Source: JAJZGK01 sp035538795
Lineage (GTDB): Bacteria > Pseudomonadota > Alphaproteobacteria > Rhodospirillales > Magnetospirillaceae
Direction of reading: 5' to 3'
DNA: 64,000 nucleotides
Assembly (NCBI GenBank): GCA_035538795.1
Contig: DATLJS010000004.1
Location: forward strand, 1 to 64,000
Positions 56,336 to 64,000 of the stretch are shown piece by piece; position 1 is the first letter of the stretch, and each line of letters begins with the position of its first letter. Position numbers and translations under genes: made by a program. Under the pieces are notes generated by a model. That model was not told the DNA's origin, ran no database searches, and saw only the letters and a program-made list of their open reading frames with translations.

Positions 56336-58246
56336 TCAGATTTCGATCTGGTTGCCCAGTTCCACCACCCGGTTGATGGGCAGCGAGAAATATTCCATGG
56401 CCGAAGCGGCGCTGCGCGACATCCAGGCGAACAGCTTTTCGCGCAACGGCCCCATTCCCGGCTTGGGCGAGGGAATAATGGTTTCGCGGCTGAGGAAATA
56501 GGAAATCTTCATCGGCTCGTAGAAAAAGCCCAACTGCTGCTCGGTGGCGTTGGCCAGGGTGCGCGGCACGTTGGTATGGTCCATGAAGCCGTAACGTAGG
56601 CAGACGCGGTGGATGCCGTCGCCCATGTGCAGACTGTCGATGCAGTCCTCTTCCGGCACATGGGGAATATCCTGCACCTCGATGGTCAGCAGAACCGTAT
56701 GCTCGTGCAGCACCTGATTGTGCTTCAGATTGTGCAGCAGCGCCGGAGGAATGGCGTCGCGCACGCTGGTCAGGAACACCGCTGTGCCCTTGGGCCGCGA
56801 GATATTGGGGCTGGACAGGACCGAACGCAGGAATTCGTCCACCGGGATCGAACTGTCGACGCGGCAATCCGACACCAATTCGCGGCCGCGCTTCCAGGTC
56901 ATCAGCAGCGAGAAGACGATGATGCCCATGGCCAGCGGGAACCAGCCGCCGCTGACGATCTTGGTGGCGTTGGCCAGGAAGAACGACAGATCGACCACCA
57001 GGAACAGGCCCAGCATGCCGTAAGCCCAGCGGCTTTTCCATTTCCAGATGAAGGCCGCCACCATGCCCACCATAATGGTGGTGATGCCCATGGTGCCGGT
57101 CACGGCGATGCCGTAGGCCGCCGCCAGATTGGACGACGACTTGAAGCCGATCACCAGGGCGAAGACGAACACCGCCAGCATGGAGTTCAGGAAGGGAATG
57201 AAAATCTGCCCCTTTTCCTGGGCGGAGGTGTGCAGCACCCGCATGCGCGGCAGATAGCCCAGCTGCATGGCCTGGGCCGTCACCGAGAAAGCGCCCGAGA
57301 TCACCGCCTGGCTGGCGATCACCGTCGCCACCGCCGCCAGCAGGACCAGCGGCATCAGCGCCCAATGGGGCGCCATCAGGAAGAACGGGCTTTCCAGGGC
57401 GTCGGGATTGGTCAGCAGCAGCGCACCTTGGCCGAAATAGTTCAGCACCAAAGCCGGCAGCACCAGGAAATACCAGGCCAAAGCGATGGGGGTGCGGCCG
57501 AAATGGCCCATATCGGCGTACAGCGCCTCGCCGCCGGTGACGGCCAGCACCACCGAGGCCAGGGCCAGAAAGCCGGTCAGGCCGTGGTTGACCATGAACA
57601 TGATGCCGAAATGCGGACTCAAAGCCGCCAGCACCATGGGGGCGTGAGAAATGTTCTTCATGCCGAGAACGGCCAGAACGACGAACCAGCACATCATGAC
57701 CGGGCCGAACATCTTGCCCACCAGGGCCGTCCCGTGGCGCTGAATGGCGAACAGCACCAGAAGAATCGCCAGGGTGATGGGAATGACATAGTCGGCCAGC
57801 CCGGGGGCGGCGACTTCCAGACCTTCGATAGCCGACAGAACCGACACCGCCGGAGTGATGGTCGAATCACCATAGAACAAGGCGGCGGCGGCAATGCCCA
57901 AGGTCGAAACCAGCGGCGTCAGCCAGGGCTTGCCGCCCACATGGTGAAGCATGGCCAGCAAGGCCAAAGATCCGCCCTCGCCGCGATTGCTGGCCCGCAT
58001 GGTGACAATCACGTACTTGACCGACACGATCAGCATGATCGACCAGAAGATCAGCGACAGGATGCCCAGCACGTTGGCGCGGTTCACATCAATGGGATGC
58101 TCTCCGGCAAAACATTCGTGCAGGGTATAGAGAGGACTGGTGCCGATGTCACCGTAAACGACGCCAAGCGCACCGACAAACAGCGCGCCCAACGAGGATT
58201 TGCCGTGTCCGGCAGACGAGTTCTGTACGCTCATGCGGCGCACCAT
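56336..58246 (-). CDS. kup: Low-affinity potassium transporter Kup
   Basis: Inner-membrane protein of 636 residues with about twelve hydrophobic segments and a soluble C-terminal part (about 470-636). It starts GALGVVYGDIGTSPLYTLHE, the K+ binding region of the KUP family, and has LFYGDSTITPAVSVLSAIEG and YFGQGALLLTNP. Kup proteins import K+ together with protons. ATG 58246 follows GGGGGA by 7 bases; ATG 58234 is the alternative. It is divergent from the TPR-glycosyltransferase operon, with 182 bases between them. Confidence 0.95.
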   Translation of the reverse strand: MVRRMSVQNSSAGHGKSSLGALFVGALGVVYGDIGTSPLYTLHECFAGEHPIDVNRANVLGILSLIFWSIMLIVSVKYVIVTMRASNRGEGGSLALLAMLHHVGGKPWLTPLVSTLGIAAAALFYGDSTITPAVSVLSAIEGLEVAAPGLADYVIPITLAILLVLFAIQRHGTALVGKMFGPVMMCWFVVLAVLGMKNISHAPMVLAALSPHFGIMFMVNHGLTGFLALASVVLAVTGGEALYADMGHFGRTPIALAWYFLVLPALVLNYFGQGALLLTNPDALESPFFLMAPHWALMPLVLLAAVATVIASQAVISGAFSVTAQAMQLGYLPRMRVLHTSAQEKGQIFIPFLNSMLAVFVFALVIGFKSSSNLAAAYGIAVTGTMGITTIMVGMVAAFIWKWKSRWAYGMLGLFLVVDLSFFLANATKIVSGGWFPLAMGIIVFSLLMTWKRGRELVSDCRVDSSIPVDEFLRSVLSSPNISRPKGTAVFLTSVRDAIPPALLHNLKHNQVLHEHTVLLTIEVQDIPHVPEEDCIDSLHMGDGIHRVCLRYGFMDHTNVPRTLANATEQQLGFFYEPMKISYFLSRETIIPSPKPGMGPLREKLFAWMSRSAASAMEYFSLPINRVVELGNQIEI

Positions 58247-58428
58247 AATGCAATCCCCCACACGAAGGAAGGGACTCTTCTGCGGCCAATCGCGCCGGAG
58301 CGGAGCCCGCACTATACGGAAGCATGAAGCCGGCCTTGCCTTCGCTGCGCGCCGATGGGATGCTCTGACTGGTGGCCGCGGGCGTCTGGGCCGGTCCACC
58401 GGGTCGATCTCGCCTTGAAAGCCGAAGC

Positions 58429-61400
58429 ATGTCGCAATCAGGTACACCAGACATCCAACGGGCGATAGCCGCCTATAATCAAAAGATTTTCGCCGAATCC
58501 GAGCGCCTGTGCCGCCATCATCTGAAGGACGCGCCCGACGACGCTCCGGCATGGCAGCTTCTGGGGCTGGCCCTGGCGGCGCAAGGGCAGAGCGAGGCAG
58601 CCCTGGAGGCGCTGGGGCATGCGCGCATCCTGCACCCGCAGGACGCTTCGGTCCTGATGGATATGACGTCTGTCATGGCCGGCATGGGCCGCACCGACGA
58701 AGCTCTGGGCCTGTTGGCCGATGCCCACCGGATGGTGCCCCAGGCCGCCGTCATCCTGACCAACATGGGCTGTCTGCTGCAAAGCCGGGGGCACTGGCGG
58801 GACGCCATGGAGATTTACCGCCGGGCCATCGCCCTCGATCCCGACGACGCCGTGGCCCACGGCAATCTCGGCGCCTGCCTGCTGGGGCAGGAACGCTGGC
58901 ACGACGGCTTCGCCGAATATGAATGGCGCCTGAAACAGGAACAGATCCGCCGCCCGCCAAGCCGGGCGCCGCTATGGCAGGGACAACCCCTGACCGGCAA
59001 ACGGCTGCTGGTGACAGCGGAACAGGGGTTTGGCGACATGATCCAATTTGCCCGCTTCCTGCCCGCCTTGTCCAAGCGCGGAGCTGCCGAAATCGTCGTC
59101 GAATGCCATGCCGGATTGGAGCGGCTGCTGGCCCGATTGCCGGGCGTCACCCGTGCCGTCACCCTGGGCAAGCCCCTGCCCGACGCCGATTACCGGGTTT
59201 CCCTGCTCAGTCTGGGCCATCGGCTGGGTTTCGGCGCGGCGGCGCAAATTCCCTATCTGCAAGGCGATGGAGAATCGTCCGGCTATCGGGTCGGCATCGT
59301 CTGGAGCGGCCGCCCTGTGGACGGCACCGCTTTTCAACGCCATGAGCATGCCCAGCGCCATCTTCCCCTGGCCTTGCTGGCGCCCCTGGCCGCCATTCCC
59401 GGCGTCGAGCTGGTCAGCCTGCAGCAATCCTGGGCCACGCCGGAACTGGAAGCCTCGGGGCTGCCCATCCTCGATCTCGGCCACCGCCTGACCGATTTCC
59501 AGACCACCGCCGACATCGTTTCCGGGCTCGATCTGGTGATTTCCGTCGATACCGCCGTCGCCCATCTGGCGGGAGCCATGGGCAAGCCCCTGTGGGTGCT
59601 GCTGGGGGCCGGACAAAGCGATTACCGCTGGGGCGGACCGGGAGCGGACAAATCCCCCTGGTATCCCCAGGCCCGCCTGTATCGCTGCGCCGAAGGCGGC
59701 TGGACGGAAACCGTCGCCAGGCTTGCCGTCGCCCTGCGCTTCGACCGCGCCCTGGCCGCCCACCGAACGAACGACCGGGACGCCGCCCTGATCCTGTACC
59801 GGCAGATTCTCGACAGCGATCCCCGCCATCCCCAGGCCCTGTGCAATATGGGACAATTGCTGGCGGAAACCGGGCAACCGGCCCGCGCCGAAGAAGCTTA
59901 CCGCGCCGCCATCGACGCCCGTCCGATCTTTCCCGAGGCATGGAACAACCTGGGGGCGCTGCTGCAAGACCTGTCGCGGCTGGAGGAGGCCGAGGCCTGC
60001 TTCCGCCGCGCCCTGGAATTCCGCCCCAGCTTTGCCGCCGCCTGGAGCAACTTGGGCAACGTCCTGCGTCTGGCCAGCCGCGCCGCCGAGGCAGAATCCG
60101 CCTATCGCAAGGCCATCTCTTTGGATCCCAGCCACGCCCAAGCCCATTGCGGCCTGGGCAACGCCCTGAAACTGCTGCTGCGCTTCCCCGAAGCCGACCT
60201 CGCCTATGCCGCCGCCCTCGCTTTGCGCCCGGATTACGCCGAAGCCCTGATCAACCGCGCCGGCGTGCAGTTGCTGCTGGGACAGTTGGAGGAAGCCGGG
60301 CGCACCACCATGACCGCCCTGACGGTGCGCCCCGATTTCCCCGAGGCCGAGGGGATCATCCGGCTGGTGCTGGTCGAATTGGGCGTGGCGCTGCTGGAAC
60401 GCTGGATGCTGGACGAGGCCGAGCAGATTTGCCGTCTGGCCGTGCAGCGTTTTCCCGCCGACACCGAGTGCCGCTTCCGCCTGGGCAACGTTTTCCTTCG
60501 CCGCAAACAGTTCCAGCAGGCCGAGAAGGAGTATCTGCAATGCCTTGAAATAAAAGAAGACTATGCGCCAGCCCATAACAATCTGTGCTCGATTTACCTA
60601 GAGCAGGACCAAGGCGCCAAGGCTCTGGCGCGAGCCCGTCGGGCAGTCGAGATCGACGCCAGCCTGCCCGACGTTCATAACAACCTGGGCAACGCCCTGA
60701 GAGCCTGCGGCAAGCCCGAGGAAGCCATGGCCGCCTATGCCCAGGCCATCGCCCTGAAAGGCGACTTCCCGGAAGCCTTCAACAATCTGGCGGTGCTGAT
60801 GGGCGAACTGGGGCTGGTCGAGGGATCGCTGGCCGCCTTCGCCCAGGCCACCCGCCTGCGCCCCGACTACGCCGAAGCCTTCAGCAACATGGGCAACGTC
60901 TACAAATCCCGCCGCCGCGGCCCGGAAGCCATTGACGCTTATGGCAAAGCCCTGGACATCCGCCCGGACTACCACGGAGCCCGCCTCAATCTGGCCATCG
61001 CCCTGTTGCAGCAGGGTCGCTGGGCCGAAGGCTGGGAGGAATACCGAGCTCGCTGGTTCACCGGCCCGCTGGCACGCCAGCGGGTCACCTTCACCCAGCC
61101 GGAATGGAACGGCGAACCGTTGGACGGCAAGACCATTCTGCTTTACGGCGAACAGGGCTATGGCGACGTGCTGCAATTCGTCCGCTATGCCCCGATGCTG
61201 GCCGAGCGCGGCGCCGAAGTCGTCGTCTTGGCCCATAAAGGGCTGGTGCGGCTGTTCCAATCGGCGCTGGGCGTGACCGAGGTACGGCCCTTCGACGATC
61301 CGCCAAGCCGCTTCGATTACCATTTGGCGATGATGAGCGCCCCCCGCGCCTTCGCCACCATGCCCGACACCATCCCGGCGCCGGTGCCCTATCTGAGAGC

Positions 61401-61926
61401 CGCCCCGGACGAGATCGAACAATGGCGCGAACGCCTGTCGCATCTGCCGGGCCGCAAGGTCGGGCTGGTCTGGTCGGGCGATCCCAGGCCCCACGACCTG
61501 GCCGCGCACATGCTCGACAAGCAGCGCAGCGTTAGCCTGCAAACATTTGAATTTATGAAAGATATTCCCGGAATATCATTGATCAACCTGCAAAAGGGCG
61601 GACCGGCCAAACAGATTGCCGGTTCCGGCCTGACGCTGTTCGACGCCATGGACGAGATCAGCGATTTCGCCGGCACCGCCGCCCTGGTCAGCGCCCTCGA
61701 TCTGGTGGTCAGCGTCGATACCTCGATGGTGCACCTGACCGGCGCCATAGGGGTTCCGGTGTGGATTCTGTCGCGTTACGACGGCTGCTGGCGCTGGCTG
61801 CTGGACCGCGAGGAAACCGACTGGTATCCATCGGCCCGGCTGTTTTTGCAGACCGCTCCCAACGACTGGAGCACCGCCCTGGCCCGTTTGGAGGCCAGCC
61901 TGCGCGCATTCGCCGAGGAAAAATGA
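58429..61926 (+). CDS. Double-module TPR-glycosyltransferase protein
   Basis: Large protein of 1165 residues made of two TPR-plus-transferase modules. Module 1: TPRs (about 5-165), then a heptosyltransferase-like domain (about 190-435) with LVTAEQGFGDMIQFARFLP and ISVDTAVAHLAGAMGKP (about 371-387). Module 2: about twelve TPRs (about 440-890), then a second domain (about 897-1150) with LLYGEQGYGDVLQFVRYAP and VVSVDTSMVHLTGAIG (around 1093). The layout resembles FlmG-type flagellin glycosyltransferases, in which TPRs bind the flagellin; a surface-glycan role is also possible. No signal peptide, so it is cytosolic. It overlaps the next gene by four bases. Confidence 0.85.
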   Translation: MSQSGTPDIQRAIAAYNQKIFAESERLCRHHLKDAPDDAPAWQLLGLALAAQGQSEAALEALGHARILHPQDASVLMDMTSVMAGMGRTDEALGLLADAHRMVPQAAVILTNMGCLLQSRGHWRDAMEIYRRAIALDPDDAVAHGNLGACLLGQERWHDGFAEYEWRLKQEQIRRPPSRAPLWQGQPLTGKRLLVTAEQGFGDMIQFARFLPALSKRGAAEIVVECHAGLERLLARLPGVTRAVTLGKPLPDADYRVSLLSLGHRLGFGAAAQIPYLQGDGESSGYRVGIVWSGRPVDGTAFQRHEHAQRHLPLALLAPLAAIPGVELVSLQQSWATPELEASGLPILDLGHRLTDFQTTADIVSGLDLVISVDTAVAHLAGAMGKPLWVLLGAGQSDYRWGGPGADKSPWYPQARLYRCAEGGWTETVARLAVALRFDRALAAHRTNDRDAALILYRQILDSDPRHPQALCNMGQLLAETGQPARAEEAYRAAIDARPIFPEAWNNLGALLQDLSRLEEAEACFRRALEFRPSFAAAWSNLGNVLRLASRAAEAESAYRKAISLDPSHAQAHCGLGNALKLLLRFPEADLAYAAALALRPDYAEALINRAGVQLLLGQLEEAGRTTMTALTVRPDFPEAEGIIRLVLVELGVALLERWMLDEAEQICRLAVQRFPADTECRFRLGNVFLRRKQFQQAEKEYLQCLEIKEDYAPAHNNLCSIYLEQDQGAKALARARRAVEIDASLPDVHNNLGNALRACGKPEEAMAAYAQAIALKGDFPEAFNNLAVLMGELGLVEGSLAAFAQATRLRPDYAEAFSNMGNVYKSRRRGPEAIDAYGKALDIRPDYHGARLNLAIALLQQGRWAEGWEEYRARWFTGPLARQRVTFTQPEWNGEPLDGKTILLYGEQGYGDVLQFVRYAPMLAERGAEVVVLAHKGLVRLFQSALGVTEVRPFDDPPSRFDYHLAMMSAPRAFATMPDTIPAPVPYLRAAPDEIEQWRERLSHLPGRKVGLVWSGDPRPHDLAAHMLDKQRSVSLQTFEFMKDIPGISLINLQKGGPAKQIAGSGLTLFDAMDEISDFAGTAALVSALDLVVSVDTSMVHLTGAIGVPVWILSRYDGCWRWLLDREETDWYPSARLFLQTAPNDWSTALARLEASLRAFAEEK

Positions 61927-63725
61927 TCCGCCTGCCCGCCAATGCCAGCATCGAAGCCCTGTTCGCCCAAGCCGTCTCCCTGCACGGCGCCGGGCAGTTC
62001 GACGCCGCCGAACAGCTTTACCGCGCCCTGATGGAGCGGGCCCCCAAACAAGCCGCCATCCCCTTCAATCTGGGAGCCTTGCTGCAACGGACGGGACGTT
62101 CCGCAGATGCTGTCGAGGCTTTCAAAAAATCCTTACGGATCAAGCCGCAGAACGCCGATGCTCTCAACAATCTGGGCGTCGCCCTGCAATCCCTGGAACG
62201 CGAAGCCGAGGCTGCCGAATGCTTCCGCAAGGCCGTCGCTCTGAAACCGGACGCCGCCGAGGCCCACCGCAACCTGGGCATCGCCTTGCGCCGCCAGGGC
62301 TATTTGGAAAGCGCCGTCGAAAGCTTCGCCCGCTCGTCCAGCCTCCGCCCCAATCACGCCGAGACCTGGGGCGAATTGGGCCGCAGCCTACAGGAGTTGG
62401 GCAAGGTGGAAGACGCCATCGCCGCTTATCGCCAAGCCCTGGCGCTGAAGCCGGATTGGGCCGCCGTGCACAGCGATCTGGCCGCCGCCCTGGAGATGGA
62501 CGAACGGTCCGCCGAGGCTGTCGAGCATTGCCGCACGGCCATTGCCATCGATGGAAACTTTGCCTTTCCATATAACAACTTAGGGAAATCCCTTGAGGCT
62601 CTCGGCGAGATCGACGCCGCTGAAGAAGCTTTTGCCAAGGCTATCAGCATAGACCCGCAAGTTGCTGAATTTCATGGAAACATCGGCAACATCGAGATGA
62701 CCCGCCGCCGGATAGACGACGGCATCGCCCGTTACCGCCGGGCCGTGGATTTGCGCCCCGATTTCTTCGAGGCCCATGTCTCGCTGGGCATGGCTCTGCT
62801 GACTCAGGGACATCAGCGCGAAGGCTGGGCCGAGTGGGAATGGCGCTGGTATCGGCGCGGCTGGCTGACGCCGTCCCTGCTGTTCCAGCGCCCCCTGGCC
62901 ACCGACGAACGGCTGGACGGCAAAACGGTGCTGCTGTTCGCCGAACAGGGATTCGGCGACGTGTTGCAATTCTGCCGCTATGCCGATCTGCTGGCCGAAC
63001 GCGGGGCCAAGGTGATCCTGAAGGTCTACCGTCCTCTGCTGCGCCTGATGGCCAGCCTGTCCACCGATTACACGGTGGTGGCTGAAGACGACGATGAACC
63101 CCACAGCGATCTTCGCCTGCCCATGATGTCCGCCCCCTTCGTCTTCGGCGGAACCATTCCCGCACGCCATCCCTATCTTGCCGCCGACCCGACCCAAACA
63201 GCCCAGTGGCGGCAGCGCCTATCGCACCTGCCCGGGCGCAGGATCGGATTGGTCTGGGCCGGCGATCCCCGCCCCCACGACCCCGGCGCCCACCGCATCG
63301 ATAAGCGCCGCAGCCTGCGCCTGGATCAGTTCGCTTTTCTCGGCGATATTCCCGGTATCTCGGTGGTCAGCCTGCAAAAGGGACAGCCCGCCGCTCAGGC
63401 GGCGCAAGCGCCCTTTCCCCTGTTCGACGCTATGGCCGAGGTGAACGATTTCGCCGACACCGCCGCCGTCATGTCGGCGCTGGACCTGATCATCACTGTC
63501 GACACCTCGATGGTGCATCTGGCCGGCGCCCTGGGCCGACCGGTCTGGATGCTGTCGCGCTTCGACGGCTGCTGGCGCTGGGGGGAACGGGGCGACGCCA
63601 GTCCCTGGTATCCAGGATTGCATATCTTCCGGCAAAGCCGCCCCGGCGACTGGTCGGCTGAATTGCACAGCCTGAAGGATAAAATTTTATCCAATAACCA
63701 AGAGTTTCCTTGCGTTACAAAGTGA
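61923..63725 (+). CDS. Single-module TPR-glycosyltransferase protein
   Basis: Protein of 600 residues, homologous to the second module of the gene before it. About eight TPRs (residues 10-290) precede a transferase domain (about 325-590) with VLLFAEQGFGDVLQFCRYAD and IITVDTSMVHLAGALGRP (around 522). It starts in the ATGA overlap with the preceding gene. The two were probably made by duplication, and one of them may supply a partner activity. Target specificity is unknown. Confidence 0.85.
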   Translation: MIRLPANASIEALFAQAVSLHGAGQFDAAEQLYRALMERAPKQAAIPFNLGALLQRTGRSADAVEAFKKSLRIKPQNADALNNLGVALQSLEREAEAAECFRKAVALKPDAAEAHRNLGIALRRQGYLESAVESFARSSSLRPNHAETWGELGRSLQELGKVEDAIAAYRQALALKPDWAAVHSDLAAALEMDERSAEAVEHCRTAIAIDGNFAFPYNNLGKSLEALGEIDAAEEAFAKAISIDPQVAEFHGNIGNIEMTRRRIDDGIARYRRAVDLRPDFFEAHVSLGMALLTQGHQREGWAEWEWRWYRRGWLTPSLLFQRPLATDERLDGKTVLLFAEQGFGDVLQFCRYADLLAERGAKVILKVYRPLLRLMASLSTDYTVVAEDDDEPHSDLRLPMMSAPFVFGGTIPARHPYLAADPTQTAQWRQRLSHLPGRRIGLVWAGDPRPHDPGAHRIDKRRSLRLDQFAFLGDIPGISVVSLQKGQPAAQAAQAPFPLFDAMAEVNDFADTAAVMSALDLIITVDTSMVHLAGALGRPVWMLSRFDGCWRWGERGDASPWYPGLHIFRQSRPGDWSAELHSLKDKILSNNQEFPCVTK

Positions 63726-63801
63726 TACCGAACGAGCATTATCGCGAAACCCTGCCGCCCTATGCTGATTCTCATAAGATCAGAGTTATAGGAATGGCAC
63801 C

Positions 63802-64000
63802 ATGCTCAACAAACTTCGCATCGCCTCGCGGCTGTTTCTCGGCTTCGGCATCCTGGTGGTGCTGATCGGGCTGCTGGGAACCTCGTCCTTCTATTCCGAC
63901 GACAAGGTGTCCCAGGCGTTCGCCGATCTGAAACGCCTGTCCGGCAATGTCGCCGACGACCAGCGCCTGGAAAAACGCGTTCTTCAAGGGCGCATGCATG
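63802..64000 (+). CDS. Methyl-accepting chemotaxis protein, N-terminal part (runs off the window)
   Basis: The first 66 residues are visible. They begin MLNKLRIASRLFLGFGILVV, a membrane segment at about 9-28, followed by periplasmic sequence with charged helical character. The start closely resembles that of the chemoreceptor at 39993 (MLDKLRIPHKLTLL). The signalling domain lies beyond the window, so the call rests on this start pattern. GG lies near the ATG as a weak ribosome site. It follows the TPR-glycosyltransferase pair after 76 bases. Confidence 0.6.
   Translation, partial: MLNKLRIASRLFLGFGILVVLIGLLGTSSFYSDDKVSQAFADLKRLSGNVADDQRLEKRVLQGRMH

Noticed and set aside
1..64000. CRISPR arrays, insertion sequences and rRNA genes
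   Set aside because: No regularly spaced repeats, transposase genes with terminal repeats, or rRNA sequence were seen.

Overview
The window is a GC-rich alphaproteobacterial chromosome segment. Its housekeeping gene content and order (gatCAB, ruvX, pyrB-pyrC-plsY, dprA-topA-rnr, rpmG), together with ccoG, cowN and several chemoreceptors, suggest a motile, microaerobic, N2-fixing member of the Rhodospirillales, Magnetospirillum-like. The taxon is an inference from gene content; no rRNA is present. I saw no CRISPR array, insertion sequence or prophage.

Region 1-3.1 kb is the end of an accessory module. It carries a DUF3489 gene, a DUF2924 gene and a large serine recombinase whose catalytic start is broken by a frameshift and apparent 10-base loss. 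It stops next to tRNA-Ser(GCU) on the minus strand. From 3.1 to 7.8 kb are a glutathione transferase, an amino-acid export locus (azlC-azlD with an Lrp-type regulator, and a divergent LysE/RhtB exporter), a membrane protein and a shikimate dehydrogenase-like enzyme. The gatCAB operon for tRNA-dependent amidation fills 8-11.2 kb.

From 11.4 to 13.3 kb is the most interesting accessory locus. It holds a secreted alpha/beta hydrolase, a PAS-LytTR regulator that looks like the haem CO sensor RcoM, and cowN, which protects N2-dependent growth from carbon monoxide. Three short direct repeats lie in front of cowN. Then come ruvX, a cyclic-nucleotide-binding protein, and pyrB with an overlapping dihydroorotase-like gene that has lost its HxH metal site (a PyrC'/PyrX-type partner) and plsY. 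After a chemoreceptor, dprA, topA, rnr, an S41 protease and rpmG form a core block to 27.4 kb.

From 27.4 to 44.7 kb are a class III aminotransferase, a YgjV-like protein, a fluoride-export locus (crcB plus DUF190), rppH, an orphan sensor kinase, three RluA-type pseudouridine synthases, a CoA-binding protein, a tiny probable secreted peptide with a strong promoter, a ybhGFSR-type ABC efflux operon, a second chemoreceptor, a methyltransferase and fbp. From 44.7 to 64 kb are small envelope proteins, a Tat-exported dienelactone hydrolase, a HerA-like ATPase, an SBF-type transporter, a family 4 glycosidase, ccoG with an FNR-like site, a MocR-type regulator, a PotA-like ATPase, kup, two overlapping TPR-glycosyltransferase genes and the start of a third chemoreceptor. 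The three chemoreceptors and the TPR-glycosyltransferases suggest motility and surface or flagellin glycosylation, but no flagellar gene is visible here.
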